From the NCBI GenBank assembly GCA_022562795.1, contig JADFOP010000022.1:1-33060 (forward strand): 33,060 nucleotides of DNA. Direction: 5' to 3'. The stretch comes from Nitrospinota bacterium. Its GTDB lineage: Bacteria > JADFOP01. A program made the translations under genes and the position numbers. Each line of letters starts with the position of its first letter. Within the stretch, counting starts at the first letter, position 1. Shown in pieces: positions 1 through 8,831 of the stretch. The notes under the pieces are model-generated. The model was not told the origin of the DNA. It searched no databases and saw only the letters and a list, made by a program, of their open reading frames with translations.

Positions 1-1
1 C

Positions 2-124
2 GTGGTGACAGACCACACGCTCTACGACTATAACTTCTTGGCCAAGCACGCCTCCCTGCTGGTCGATACACGTAACGCCACGCGGGACGTCCCCAAAGGG
101 GTTGGACGCGTGGTGAAGCTCTAA
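2..124 (+). CDS. Nucleotide-sugar dehydrogenase, C-terminal end only (UDP-HexNAc/UDP-glucose dehydrogenase family)
   Basis: An open frame enters from the left edge and stops at TAA 122-124, giving the last 40 residues of a protein. It contains VVTDHTLYDY and LLVDTRNA. These match the C-terminal UDP-binding domain of the WbpA/TviB/VipA and UDP-glucose dehydrogenase superfamily, where TDH-x-x-x-DY and a late VDTRN are typical. The next gene, 16 bases on, is a 4-epimerase resembling WbpP. The WbpA-type reaction (UDP-GlcNAc to UDP-GlcNAc uronic acid) is therefore the best guess, giving a UDP-GalNAc uronate branch. The N-terminal Rossmann fold and catalytic cysteine are outside the window, so substrate cannot be judged. 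Confidence 0.75.
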   Translation: MVTDHTLYDYNFLAKHASLLVDTRNATRDVPKGVGRVVKL

Positions 125-140
125 GAGGACGGCTCAACCC

Positions 141-1112
141 ATGGCATTTTACCTGGTAACGGGCGGTGCGGGCTTCATCGGCTCCCACGTGGTGGAGCGG
201 CTCTTAATGGATGGCCATAGGGTCCGGGTAGTGGACGATTTCAGCTCGGGCCGGAAGGAAAACCTGACCTTCGGCCCGCCCGTCGATACGTCCCGTCTTG
301 AAGTTATTGAAGGTGACTTGAGGGACCTTGATTTAATCTCTCGGGCCGCGGCAGGTGTGGAGGGGATTTTTCACCTCGGCGCCGTTCCCTCGGTGAACCG
401 ATCGGTCAAGGACCCGATTACGACGACGGAAGTCAACGTAATCGGCACCTTAAACGTATTGAAGGCGGCCAGCGATAATGGGGCTGGGCGGGTCGTTTTC
501 GCCTCATCCTCTTCGGTTTACGGCGGTAAGGCTGACGGCCGCCTCTTGACCGAGGAAGAAGTTGGCGTGCCGCTCTCTCCGTATGCCTTATCCAAGAAGG
601 CGGGAGAGGAATACATGCAGCTATTCAGTCATCTATATGACCTCAAGACTGTATGCATTCGTTATTTTAATGTTTTTGGACCCAGGCAAGACCCTCAAGG
701 CGAGTATGCAGCGGTAATCCCTCGATTTATAACCTTTGCCCTTCGGGGGGAGGCTCTCCCCATATATGGGGATGGGCGCCAGACGCGCGACTTTACCTAT
801 ATAGACAACGTTGTGGCGGGTACAACGCTGGCCATGCAGGCGCCAATAGAGGGAGGGGAAGTTATCAATGTGGCCGCCGGGACCCCATACAGCCTCCTCG
901 AGTTGGTGGAGGCCTTGGAAGGCGTCCTGGGCCGGAAGCTTGAGGTGGTCCATCTGCCGCCGCGCCCCGGTGATATACGTCACTCGGCAGCCAATATCGC
1001 CCTGAGCGGCGCTCGCCTGGGCTATAGCCCTACGGTATCGTTTGCCCAAGGACTTAAGGATACGGTTGAGGCATTTCGCACCACTTCCTCCAAGGCAGCT
1101 GCATCCACGTGA
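141..1112 (+). CDS. NAD-dependent nucleotide-sugar 4-epimerase (SDR, WbpP/GalE-like)
   Basis: This 323-residue extended short-chain dehydrogenase should interconvert UDP-hexoses or UDP-HexNAc derivatives at C4 in the cytoplasm. The NAD-binding motif TGGAGFIG is at residues 7-14. A serine cluster (SSSS) lies near 126-129, and the catalytic YxxxK is Y152-K156. The stretch RYFNVFGPRQDP, followed by YAAVIPRF, is closer to UDP-GlcNAc 4-epimerases of the WbpP/VipB type than to classical GalE. The ATG at 141 starts the Rossmann fold after four residues, as usual, and AGAGGA lies upstream at 124-129. It follows the tail of a WbpA-like dehydrogenase, so the pair could make UDP-GalNAc uronic acid for a surface polysaccharide. 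The exact substrate is not proven. Confidence 0.85.
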   Translation: MAFYLVTGGAGFIGSHVVERLLMDGHRVRVVDDFSSGRKENLTFGPPVDTSRLEVIEGDLRDLDLISRAAAGVEGIFHLGAVPSVNRSVKDPITTTEVNVIGTLNVLKAASDNGAGRVVFASSSSVYGGKADGRLLTEEEVGVPLSPYALSKKAGEEYMQLFSHLYDLKTVCIRYFNVFGPRQDPQGEYAAVIPRFITFALRGEALPIYGDGRQTRDFTYIDNVVAGTTLAMQAPIEGGEVINVAAGTPYSLLELVEALEGVLGRKLEVVHLPPRPGDIRHSAANIALSGARLGYSPTVSFAQGLKDTVEAFRTTSSKAAAST

Positions 1113-1173
1113 CGTACAGGGCCTAACAGGGCACTTGCGCTGAGCCGGGGAAAGTAGGAGCCAAGAAAACGTT

Positions 1174-2484
1174 ATGAACATTTGCGTTATAGGGCTCGGC
1201 TATGTGGGGTTGACGACGGGCGCCGTCTTTTCGGACCTCGGCAATGATGTCATTTGCGTGGATATCGATAAAGAGAAGGTAGATGCCCTTAAGAAGGGGA
1301 TCATGCCCATCTACGAGCCCGGCCTTAAGGAGATCCTCTTTCGAAACATCGAAGAAGGTCGCCTCAGCTTGACCACCGACACCGAGGATTCCGTACGGAG
1401 CTCTGAAATTATATTCATCTGCGTGGGCACCCCGCCCAAAGATACCGGTGAGACTGATCTCTCCCAGGTGGAGGCGGCCGCGATTTCCATTGCTAAGGGT
1501 CTCGACCAGTATAAAGTTATTGTGAACAAATCTACCGTGCCCGTTGGCACGGGAGACCTCGTCCGCCAGATTATCGATAAACACAAACTCCACGATGTGG
1601 AGTTTGATGTGGTCTCCAATCCTGAGTTTCTCCGGGAGGGCTCAGCCGTCCAGGACACGCTACAGCCCGACCGCATCATTATCGGTGCTCCGAGCAAGAA
1701 TGTGGCCATGAAGCTTCTCGAACTCTACGCTTCTCTGGAGCGCCCGATGCTGATCACCGACGTCCACTCGGCAGAGATTATCAAGTACGCCTCCAATGCC
1801 TTTCTGGCCATGAAGGTCTCCTTTATCAATGCGATTGCCGATGTGTGTGAGCGCGCCGAGGCCGATGTGACGGTCGTTGCGAAGGGGATGGGCTACGATC
1901 ACCGTATCGGGCGCGAATTTTTAAATGCCGGTCTTGGCTTCGGAGGGTCGTGCTTCCCGAAGGACATCGAAAGCCTGGTCCATACATCTGAAAAGCTCGG
2001 CTACGATTTTCGGCTCCTCAAGGAAGTCTTAGCCATAAATCTGGATCGAGTGCCGCAACTTATCGCCACGATGGAGGACGCTTTGGGGGGCCTGGCCGGG
2101 AAGACCATCGGGGTGTTGGGGCTGGCCTTTAAGCCCAACACAGACGATATGAGGGAGGCGAAGTCCATCGAGATTATCACCGAGCTTCTAGCTCGCGGGG
2201 CCGAACTGAAGGCCTACGATCCACAGTCCATGGAGAACGCCCGAAAGGCGTTGCCTCAGATTAAGTTATGCGCGAGCGCCTACGAGGTGGCCGAGGGGAC
2301 GGATGCCCTCGTCCTGGTGACGGAGTGGCGGGAGTTCAAGCTCCTCAACATGGAGAAGATTCGAGACGCGATGCGAGACCCCGTCCTGTTCGATGGGCGC
2401 AATTTCTACAACCCAGAGAAGAAAGCCCGGTTGGGCTTCACCTATTTCGGGGTTGGTCGAGGGGTGGACTTAGCACAGTGGTAG
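1174..2484 (+). CDS. ugd: UDP-glucose 6-dehydrogenase
   Basis: The enzyme oxidises UDP-glucose to UDP-glucuronate with two NAD+. The 436-residue length is normal. The N-terminal Rossmann motif IGLGYVGL is at residues 6-13. K204 in [14 protein letters not shown] and C260 in [10 protein letters not shown] are the expected catalytic lysine and nucleophile. The C-terminal domain includes [15 protein letters not shown] and ends with a conserved VFDGRN-like element. The start ATG is preceded by a purine-rich GGGGAAAGTAGGAG stretch. The product feeds the next gene, uxs, which overlaps its last 7 bases, so the two are translationally coupled. The sequence favours UDP-glucose over UDP-HexNAc as substrate, since it is the TuaD/Ugd type. 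Confidence 0.95.
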   Translation: MNICVIGLGYVGLTTGAVFSDLGNDVICVDIDKEKVDALKKGIMPIYEPGLKEILFRNIEEGRLSLTTDTEDSVRSSEIIFICVGTPPKDTGETDLSQVEAAAISIAKGLDQYKVIVNKSTVPVGTGDLVRQIIDKHKLHDVEFDVVSNPEFLREGSAVQDTLQPDRIIIGAPSKNVAMKLLELYASLERPMLITDVHSAEIIKYASNAFLAMKVSFINAIADVCERAEADVTVVAKGMGYDHRIGREFLNAGLGFGGSCFPKDIESLVHTSEKLGYDFRLLKEVLAINLDRVPQLIATMEDALGGLAGKTIGVLGLAFKPNTDDMREAKSIEIITELLARGAELKAYDPQSMENARKALPQIKLCASAYEVAEGTDALVLVTEWREFKLLNMEKIRDAMRDPVLFDGRNFYNPEKKARLGFTYFGVGRGVDLAQW

Positions 2485-3443
2485 ATAGAGCGACCTCGAG
2501 GGACTCCCGTCCCCGAACCCTCATCACCGGAGGGGCGGGATTCATCGGCTCCCATCTCGTCGATTACCTCTTGGAGATGGGGCATGAGGTTATCTGCCTC
2601 GATAATCTCCTGACGGGGGACCTTGCCAATGTGAGTCACGTTGCCCCGCAAGAGCCCTTTCGCCTCATCGAGCACAACGTCAGCACCTACATCGACATCG
2701 ACGGGCCGGTTGACTACCTCCTTCACTTAGCCTCCCCCGCCAGCCCCATCGATTACCAGCGCTTTCCCATCCAGACCCTCAAGGTGGGATCTCTTGGGAC
2801 CCATCATGCCCTAGGTGTGGCCAAGGCCAAGGAGTCCACCTTCCTGCTGGCCTCCACCTCGGAGGTCTACGGCGACCCCAAGGCCCATCCTCAGCACGAG
2901 GACTATTGGGGCAACGTCAACCCCATCGGCCCTCGGGGCGTGTACGATGAGGCAAAGCGCTTCGCCGAGGCCATCACCATGGCGTATCATCGAGCCCATG
3001 GGATCGACACCAAAATCGCCCGCATTTTTAATACCTATGGGCCGCGCATGCGCCTCGACGACGGAAGGGCCGTCCCGACATTCATCGGCCAAGCGCTTCG
3101 GGGCGAGCCGCTCACGGTCTTCGGCGATGGAGCCCAGACGCGCAGTTTTTGCTATATTGACGACCTCGTGGAAGGCATCTGGAGGCTGCTGGTCTCGGAC
3201 TTCAACGAGCCGGTCAACCTGGGCAACCCCCAGGAGATTTCCATTTTGGAGCTTGCCAACATGGTGAACGACCTCAGCGGAGGCTCGAGCCCTATTGTCC
3301 GAAAGCCCCTGCCGGTGGATGATCCGAAGGTTCGCAGACCGGACATCACACGGGCTAAGACCCTTTTGGACTGGAAACCTCAGGTCGACATTGAAGAGGG
3401 CTTGAAGAGGACGATTCACTTCTATAAGGAACAGATGGGCTGA
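2478..3443 (+). CDS. uxs: UDP-glucuronate decarboxylase (UDP-xylose synthase)
   Basis: This 321-residue SDR enzyme converts UDP-glucuronate to UDP-xylose. NAD motif GGAGFIG is at residues 18-24. The UXS hallmark LASPASP is at about 84-90, then [11 protein letters not shown], and Y156xxxK160 in [18 protein letters not shown] and [10 protein letters not shown] are also typical of UXS rather than RmlB. The frame is open upstream to 2268, but that part is a shadow of ugd. The GTG at 2478 is chosen because the Rossmann fold begins about 13 residues later and a GAGGGGTGG ribosome site lies at 2459-2467. It overlaps ugd by 7 bases, fitting sequential use of the ugd product. Related 4,6-dehydratases are a less likely alternative. 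Confidence 0.92.
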   Translation: MVDRATSRDSRPRTLITGGAGFIGSHLVDYLLEMGHEVICLDNLLTGDLANVSHVAPQEPFRLIEHNVSTYIDIDGPVDYLLHLASPASPIDYQRFPIQTLKVGSLGTHHALGVAKAKESTFLLASTSEVYGDPKAHPQHEDYWGNVNPIGPRGVYDEAKRFAEAITMAYHRAHGIDTKIARIFNTYGPRMRLDDGRAVPTFIGQALRGEPLTVFGDGAQTRSFCYIDDLVEGIWRLLVSDFNEPVNLGNPQEISILELANMVNDLSGGSSPIVRKPLPVDDPKVRRPDITRAKTLLDWKPQVDIEEGLKRTIHFYKEQMG

Positions 3444-3444
3444 C

Positions 3445-4050
3445 ATGACCCGTAAACGCATTGTCGATCATCTTGCAGAGAGCAGCCGCCTGAAGCTGGA
3501 CTGCGCCGAGCAGCTTCCGGGGGCCATCGAGCAGGCCTTCGACCTGATGTGGGGCGCCCTGGCCGGCGGGGGGAAGATACTTCTTTGCGGCAATGGAGGA
3601 AGCGCAGCCGATGCCCAACACATCGCCGCTGAGCTGGTTGGCCGGTTCGACCGTCCCAGGCTTGCCGCGGCCGCCCTCGCCCTGACGACCGATACTTCTA
3701 TTCTGACGGCTGTGGGCAACGATTTAGGCTTCGAAGAGATTTTTGCCAGGCAGGTGGAGGCCCTTGGAAGCCCCGGCGACTGCCTCATTGGAATCTCTAC
3801 GAGCGGGGAGTCGCTTAACGTCCAACGGGCAATGGAGAGGGCCCGCAGCAGAGGGGTTTCCACGGTTGGCCTTCTGGGAATGGGGGGCGGGTCGTTGAAG
3901 AGCCTCTCCGACGCCGTTGTAGTCGTCCCTTCTCAAAGCGTTCCGCGTATTCAAGAAGCGCACATTACGATTGGGCATATCTGGTGCGACCTGATCGATG
4001 AGAGGCTCGCAGCTCAAGCCGCCGAGGAGAAGGCAACGCAAGGAGGGTGA
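3445..4050 (+). CDS. gmhA: Sedoheptulose-7-phosphate isomerase
   Basis: A single SIS-domain protein of 201 residues catalyses the first step of ADP-heptose synthesis, sedoheptulose 7-phosphate to D-glycero-D-manno-heptose 7-phosphate. The phosphosugar loop CGNGGSAADAQH is at 48-59. Candidate zinc ligands H59, E63, Q170 and H178 keep the spacing I recall for the E. coli enzyme (H61, E65, Q172, H180). That favours a true isomerase over the related DnaA regulator DiaA. ISTSGES at 117-123 completes the substrate loop. The gene starts one base after the uxs stop and its stop overlaps the hldE region, so it is part of the same operon. Its presence implies heptose in the LPS core or a heptosylated surface glycan. 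Confidence 0.93.
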   Translation: MTRKRIVDHLAESSRLKLDCAEQLPGAIEQAFDLMWGALAGGGKILLCGNGGSAADAQHIAAELVGRFDRPRLAAAALALTTDTSILTAVGNDLGFEEIFARQVEALGSPGDCLIGISTSGESLNVQRAMERARSRGVSTVGLLGMGGGSLKSLSDAVVVVPSQSVPRIQEAHITIGHIWCDLIDERLAAQAAEEKATQGG

Positions 4051-4058
4051 GAGGCCGC

Positions 4059-5540
4059 GTGAACGAGGTATTTAAAAAGGTCCTAAAGCGGGCCGAGGGA
4101 ATGAAGACGCTCGTAGTTGGAGATTTAATCTACGACGAGTTCGTCTGGGGGCGGGTCAGTAAAATCTCCCCCGAGGCCCCCGTGCAGGTCCTCGATTGGC
4201 AGTCAAGCCATACGGCTCCCGGAGGCGCTGCGAATGTGGCATACAACCTGGCGACGATGGGCGTTGAGGTTACCTTGATAGGGGTTGTAGGACAAGACGA
4301 CCAAGGCCTGGCGCTCAAGAATACTCTTCGGTCAGCGGGCGTCGATACGCTCGGGGTCATCGCCGATCCGAACAGGCCCACGAGCCACAAGGTTCGCTTC
4401 ATAGCCCACGCCCAGCAAATCCTTCGGATGGATCGCGAAGAGCGTTTAGACGTCGATCGTACCCTGGCCGAGCTCATCGGGCGAGCCATTAGAGAGGCTG
4501 TTCCGCAAGTCGACGGCATCATCATGTCGGATTACCTCAAGGGCGTCTTGACCGATGGTCTCATACAGCTAACCATTTCCGAGGCCCAAAGCCACGGAAA
4601 GCGCGTAATCGTGGACCCCAAGGGCCGTCGCTACGAGCGCTATCGCGGCAGTCACATTATCACTCCTAATTTTCAGGAAGTAGAGGAAGCCACGGGTGTT
4701 GAGCTCAAGGGCGAAGAAGACTTGCTCCGGGCTGCCGCAATCATTTTTGAGCAAGTGGACTGCGAGAGCATTTTGGTCACGAGGGGACGGGAGGGAATGA
4801 GTCTTTTTAGCGCCGACGGCTCCTCGGTACAAATTCCCACCCAGGCGAGGGAAGTGTTCGACGTTACTGGGGCCGGTGACACTGCCGTAGCGGTCTTCAG
4901 CCTCGGGGCCTTCGCCGATGCTTCCTTGGAAGAGGCTGCCAGGCTCGCCAACATCGGGGCGGGCATCGTCGTGGGGAAGGTGGGGACGTCCGTGGCCACG
5001 AAAGAAGAAATTATTGGATACTTGGAGGAGGGCCAATTTCACTCCGCGCGGAAGATTGTCTCATTGGATGAAGCCTCTAAACTGGTTCGGCTCGCCCGCG
5101 GGCGGAACAAGGCGATCGTCTTTACCAACGGGTGCTTCGATCTCCTCCATGCCGGTCATATCATGATGCTCAATAAGGCCCGAAGCCTGGGTGACCTGCT
5201 GGTGCTCGGACTCAATAGTGATGAGAGCGTCAGCAACCTCAAGGGTCCGGAGCGACCGATTATAGGGCAGGGCGATAGAGCAAAAATAATGGCGAGCCTC
5301 GACTGCGTTGACAGCGTGATCATTTTCGACGAGCCGACTCCGGAGCGGCTTATCGAGGAGTTGATGCCTGATGTTTTGGTCAAAGGTGGAGATTACACCC
5401 TCGAGGAAGTCGTGGGCCGCGAGATAGTGGAGGCGGGCGGAGGCCGGGTCGAGCTGGTGCCTCTAGTCGAGGGCTGGTCGACGAGCGACATCGTCCAGCG
5501 GATCGCGGAGAGATACAACTTAACCGGGTTAGATCGGTGA
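4059..5540 (+). CDS. hldE: Bifunctional heptose-7-phosphate kinase / heptose-1-phosphate adenylyltransferase
   Basis: The protein phosphorylates heptose 7-phosphate at C1 and later transfers AMP to make ADP-D-glycero-D-manno-heptose. Residues about 15-330 are a PfkB/ribokinase domain with APGGAANVAYNLA and the catalytic DVTGAGDTA (Asp near 274). Residues about 350-490 are a nucleotidyltransferase with FTNGCFDLLHAGH, whose HAGH is the HxGH motif, plus a late VKGGDYT. A GTG at 4047 is also in frame but abuts the AGGAGG at 4041-4046 and overlaps gmhA. The GTG at 4059 gives a workable, slightly long spacing. The two-domain fusion is the Gram-negative form. gmhB and hldD are not in the window and must lie elsewhere. 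Confidence 0.95.
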   Translation: MNEVFKKVLKRAEGMKTLVVGDLIYDEFVWGRVSKISPEAPVQVLDWQSSHTAPGGAANVAYNLATMGVEVTLIGVVGQDDQGLALKNTLRSAGVDTLGVIADPNRPTSHKVRFIAHAQQILRMDREERLDVDRTLAELIGRAIREAVPQVDGIIMSDYLKGVLTDGLIQLTISEAQSHGKRVIVDPKGRRYERYRGSHIITPNFQEVEEATGVELKGEEDLLRAAAIIFEQVDCESILVTRGREGMSLFSADGSSVQIPTQAREVFDVTGAGDTAVAVFSLGAFADASLEEAARLANIGAGIVVGKVGTSVATKEEIIGYLEEGQFHSARKIVSLDEASKLVRLARGRNKAIVFTNGCFDLLHAGHIMMLNKARSLGDLLVLGLNSDESVSNLKGPERPIIGQGDRAKIMASLDCVDSVIIFDEPTPERLIEELMPDVLVKGGDYTLEEVVGREIVEAGGGRVELVPLVEGWSTSDIVQRIAERYNLTGLDR

Positions 5541-5546
5541 ATCAGA

Positions 5547-6509
5547 ATGACTGACCGCTATCGGCTTAAGAAACTCGCCTTTGACCAGGTCAGCACATAT
5601 TCCCTGAAGGGACGGCGCCACAAGGTCTCCAGTGAGGCATTCGCCGATCCCCGGCGCTGGGAAGAGGCGCGCGATGTCGTGGCTATTCTGCCCGATATCC
5701 TTAAAGCAGCTGACTTGAAGGCCGTGGTGGAAGCGATACTCGCCGCCCGGTCAAATGACAAACCGGTCATTTTGGGGGTCGGGGCCCACGTCATCAAGGT
5801 TGGATGCTCACCGCTGATCCTCGATTTGATGGAGCGGGGCGTCATCACGGGTCTTACCATGCACGGGGCCGGGCTCGTGCATGATGTGGAGCTGGCCTTG
5901 ATGGGGGCGACCAGCGAGGATGTGGAGGCGGAGATCGGCTCCGGCCGTTTCGGTATGGCTGAGGAGACGGCGGCGACGATCAATGGGGCTCTCGCCCGAT
6001 ACGTTCCCAAAGGGTTGGGCGTTGGAGAGGCGGTTGGCCGCGACCTTGTGGAGGGCAAGCACCCGTATGTCGACCTAAGCCTGCTCGCAGGTGGTTATGC
6101 CCAGGTCTTGCCCGTGACGGTTCACGTAGCCCTGGGGACCGACGTCATCCACATGCATCCTTCGACAGACGGGGCGCTTGTAGGAGAGGGGACCTACCGG
6201 GACTTTCAGCGCTTCTGCGCAATGGTCAGCGAGATGGGCGACGGTGGGGTCTACATCAACATCGGCTCGGCCGTCCTGCTGCCCGAGATATTTTTAAAGG
6301 CCCTCTCGCTCGTCCGCAACCTGGGCCACGACGTCCGCGACTTCACCACCGTTGATTTCGACATGATCCGCCACTACCGGCCGTCGGTCAACGTCGTCGC
6401 CAGGCCGACCCTAGAGTCGGGGGCAGGCTACTCGATTACCGGTCACCACGAGCTGCTTCTGCCCCTCCTATATCACATGCTCAGAAGCCGCCTGGAGCAA
6501 GCGCCGTGA
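5547..6509 (+). CDS. Conserved protein of unknown function, tentatively deoxyhypusine-synthase-like fold
   Basis: This is a 320-residue soluble protein with no signal peptide or membrane segment. It is rich in glycine turns: VILGVGAHVIKVG (about 74-86), TMHGAGLVHDVELA, then GTDVIHMHPSTDGA and VYINIGSAVLLPE. The order of these elements, ending in RPTLESGAGYSITG, reminds me of deoxyhypusine synthase, an NAD-dependent homospermidine-synthase-type fold. The GGGxxKH segment carrying the catalytic lysine of that enzyme is replaced here by NIGSAVLLPE, so that reaction is unlikely. The gene sits 6 bases after hldE, and its stop overlaps the purB start, so it is tightly co-expressed. Placement suggests a metabolic or sugar-nucleotide role, but I do not assign one. 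The fold assignment is from memory and weak. Confidence 0.8.
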   Translation: MTDRYRLKKLAFDQVSTYSLKGRRHKVSSEAFADPRRWEEARDVVAILPDILKAADLKAVVEAILAARSNDKPVILGVGAHVIKVGCSPLILDLMERGVITGLTMHGAGLVHDVELALMGATSEDVEAEIGSGRFGMAEETAATINGALARYVPKGLGVGEAVGRDLVEGKHPYVDLSLLAGGYAQVLPVTVHVALGTDVIHMHPSTDGALVGEGTYRDFQRFCAMVSEMGDGGVYINIGSAVLLPEIFLKALSLVRNLGHDVRDFTTVDFDMIRHYRPSVNVVARPTLESGAGYSITGHHELLLPLLYHMLRSRLEQAP

Positions 6510-7804
6510 TTTCTCGCTACACTCGGCCCGCCATGGGGGAGCTATGGGCCCCCCAGAAGAAGTTCGAGCTCTGGCTGGAGATAGAGCTGCTCGCCTGTGA
6601 GGCGATGGCCGGGTTGGACCTGGTTCCGAAGGATGCCGCCCAGCGCCTTCGGGCAAAAGCGAGCTTCGATATCGGACGGATCGAAGCCATCGAGGCCGAG
6701 GTGCACCACGATGTCGTCGCCTTCATCACCGCGGTGGGGGAGACCGTCGGAGAGGACGCGCGCTGGCTCCATCTAGGCCTCACATCCTCAGATATATTGG
6801 ACACCTCTCTGGCCGTCCTGCTCAAGGAGGCTTCTCAGCTCATTCTGGCAGGCCTTGAGGAGTTCCTGGCAGTCCTCAAGCGGCGGGCCTATGAGTTCCA
6901 AGATGTACCCATGGTGGGGCGCACTCACGGCGTCCATGCCGAACCGACGACCTTCGGGTTGAAACTCGCTATCTGGTGGGACGAGATACGACGGCGCCGG
7001 GACCGGCTCGAGAGCGCCGCCGAGGGTGTGGCGGTAGGAAAGCTCTCAGGGGCTGTAGGCACATTCGCCCACTGCCCACCTGAGGTTGAGGCCCATGTAT
7101 GCGACCGGCTAGGCATAAAGCCCGCACCGGCCTCGAGCCAGGTAGTGCAGAGGGACCGACACGCCGATTTCCACGCCGCGCTTTCTTTGCTCGCTACGAG
7201 CATCGAGAAGATCGCCTTGGAAGTTCGCCACCTCCAGCGGACCGAAGTGCTTGAAGTGGAGGAGTACTTTTCTCCTGGCCAGAAAGGCTCTTCGGCCATG
7301 CCCCACAAGCGCAACCCAATAATCGCCGAGCGGTTGTGCGGCCTTTCCCGCGTGATACGGGGCAATCTCCACGCGGCGCTTGAGAACGTGCCGCTCTGGC
7401 ACGAGCGCGATATCACTCACTCCTCGGCCGAGCGCATCATTATGCCCGACAGCACGATTCTCGCTGACTACATGGTGGCCAAAGCCACAGACCTTATCGA
7501 TCGCCTTATCGTCTACCCCGACCGCATGCGGGAGAACCTGGGGCGGACGAAGGGCCTGCTCGCCTCCCAAAGCCTCCTGGTTGCTTTGGCTCAGGCGGGC
7601 CTCGAACGTGGGGAGGCCTATAGCCTCGTCCAGGACCACGCGATGCGGGCGTGGCGAGGGGAGGTCGAATTCAAGGAGGCCGTAATGGCCGACCCAGCCG
7701 TAACGAAGCACCTGAGCCGGGAGGTCGTCGAAAGGTGTTTCGATCCAGCCTTCCTTCTTCGCAACGTTAAAGCAATTTTCGAGCGCGTTTTCACCCAGGA
7801 CTAG
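6506..7804 (+). CDS. purB: Adenylosuccinate lyase
   Basis: The enzyme removes fumarate from SAICAR and from adenylosuccinate in purine synthesis. The 432-residue length fits the Bacillus/Thermotoga-type family. The N-terminus, ISRYTRPAMGELW, is the expected family start. This supports the GTG at 6506, which overlaps the previous stop and has a GGAG in the upstream coding end. H141 in GRTHGVHAEP and the signature GSSAMPHKRNP at 261-271, with its catalytic serine loop, are intact. It opens a purine block that runs to purF. The short C-terminal domain indicates the compact form, not the longer enterobacterial one. Confidence 0.97.
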   Translation: MISRYTRPAMGELWAPQKKFELWLEIELLACEAMAGLDLVPKDAAQRLRAKASFDIGRIEAIEAEVHHDVVAFITAVGETVGEDARWLHLGLTSSDILDTSLAVLLKEASQLILAGLEEFLAVLKRRAYEFQDVPMVGRTHGVHAEPTTFGLKLAIWWDEIRRRRDRLESAAEGVAVGKLSGAVGTFAHCPPEVEAHVCDRLGIKPAPASSQVVQRDRHADFHAALSLLATSIEKIALEVRHLQRTEVLEVEEYFSPGQKGSSAMPHKRNPIIAERLCGLSRVIRGNLHAALENVPLWHERDITHSSAERIIMPDSTILADYMVAKATDLIDRLIVYPDRMRENLGRTKGLLASQSLLVALAQAGLERGEAYSLVQDHAMRAWRGEVEFKEAVMADPAVTKHLSREVVERCFDPAFLLRNVKAIFERVFTQD

Positions 7805-7825
7805 CGCTACAGGGATTAGCCGTTT

Positions 7826-8533
7826 ATGGAGCCGAGGCGGCCCGTTTACGAAGGTAAAGCAAAGATAGTCTATGATACTGACGAGCCGGGCCTCCTCATC
7901 CAGCACTTTAAAGACAGCGCGACGGCCTTTGACGGCCAAAAACAAGGTGTTATCGCCAACAAAGGGGTCTTCAACTGCGCCATCTCGTCTGTCGTCTTTC
8001 AATACCTGGAGAAGAACGGTGTCGCGACCCACTTCGTTGAGAAGCTCTCAGAGCGAGATATGCTCATCAAGCGGCTGGATATTATCCCTGTGGAGGTGAT
8101 CGTTAGGAACCTCATCGCTGGAAGCCTGGCCGTACGCACCGGCCGCGAGGAAGGCGAGCCGTTACAATTCCCCATCATCGAATATTATCTAAAGAGCGAT
8201 GAATTGGGGGACCCCATGATCAATGAATGGCACATCCGGGTTTTTGAGTGGGCGAGCGATGAGGAGATGAGCTTTATCAACGATACGGCGTTTAGAATCA
8301 ACGACCTCCTCGTGCCCTACTTCGAGGGACGGGGAATTATTTTGGCCGACTACAAGCTGGAGTTCGGACGTCATTCGGAAGGGGTGCTCCTCGGCGATGA
8401 AATCTCTCCCGATGGATGCCGCCTCTGGGATAAAGCAACGGGAGAGAAGCTCGATAAGGATCGGTTCCGACGCGATTTGGGCCGAGTAGAGGAGTCCTAC
8501 GAGGAGGTCTGGCGTCGTATCTGTCAAACATAG
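7826..8533 (+). CDS. purC: Phosphoribosylaminoimidazole-succinocarboxamide synthase (SAICAR synthetase)
   Basis: The enzyme joins aspartate to CAIR using ATP, and its product SAICAR is the substrate of the PurB encoded just upstream. The 235-residue size is typical of the bacterial monofunctional enzyme. Motifs are YEGKAKIVYDTD near the N-terminus (ATP-binding loop), IPVEVIVRNLIAGSL at about 91-105, and LADYKLEFG in the C-terminal half. The ATG at 7826 is 21 bases after purB, and AGGGA lies about 10 bases upstream. No unusual features were seen. Confidence 0.97.
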   Translation: MEPRRPVYEGKAKIVYDTDEPGLLIQHFKDSATAFDGQKQGVIANKGVFNCAISSVVFQYLEKNGVATHFVEKLSERDMLIKRLDIIPVEVIVRNLIAGSLAVRTGREEGEPLQFPIIEYYLKSDELGDPMINEWHIRVFEWASDEEMSFINDTAFRINDLLVPYFEGRGIILADYKLEFGRHSEGVLLGDEISPDGCRLWDKATGEKLDKDRFRRDLGRVEESYEEVWRRICQT

Positions 8534-8547
8534 GCGGGAGGTACGGA

Positions 8548-8790
8548 TTGCCTATCGCGAAGGTTTATGTGACGCTTAAAAAAGGTGTCCTCGACCCTCA
8601 GGGCCAAACCGTCCAGAGCGCGTTGGAAACCCTTGGGTATGAAGTTGAGGAAGTCCGCATGGGCAAATACCTGGAGCTGACCCTCGCCGATGCGCCCCCA
8701 GAAGAGCTGGAGGCGTATGTCATGGAGATGTGCGAGAAGCTCCTTGCCAATCCCGTGATTGAAGATTATACATTTCAGATAGATTCTTAG
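8548..8790 (+). CDS. purS: Phosphoribosylformylglycinamidine synthase subunit PurS
   Basis: This 80-residue protein is the small structural subunit that joins PurQ and PurL in the three-part FGAM synthase. It shows the family pattern: AKVYVTLKKGVLDPQGQTVQ at the start, then VRMGKYLEL and a C-terminal NPVIEDYTF. The start is TTG at 8548, fixed by the family N-terminus and a GGGAGG ribosome site at 8536-8541, 6 bases away. Presence of PurS means this organism uses the split PurS/PurQ/PurL enzyme rather than the large fused PurL of gammaproteobacteria. The three genes are adjacent and in order. Confidence 0.96.
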   Translation: MPIAKVYVTLKKGVLDPQGQTVQSALETLGYEVEEVRMGKYLELTLADAPPEELEAYVMEMCEKLLANPVIEDYTFQIDS

Positions 8791-8831
8791 ATAATAAGTC
8801 CTATTTATTTGTATAGTATGGAGATATTACC

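Noticed and set aside
2268-2477. Extra 70-codon N-terminus for the UDP-xylose synthase frame
   Set aside because: It lies wholly inside ugd in another frame, is Arg/Gly/Pro-rich, and the GTG at 2478 has a good ribosome site and correct distance to the Rossmann motif.
7109-8032. 307-codon minus-strand open frame opposite purB and purC
   Set aside because: Antisense shadow of two clear purine genes in GC-rich DNA; no family features.
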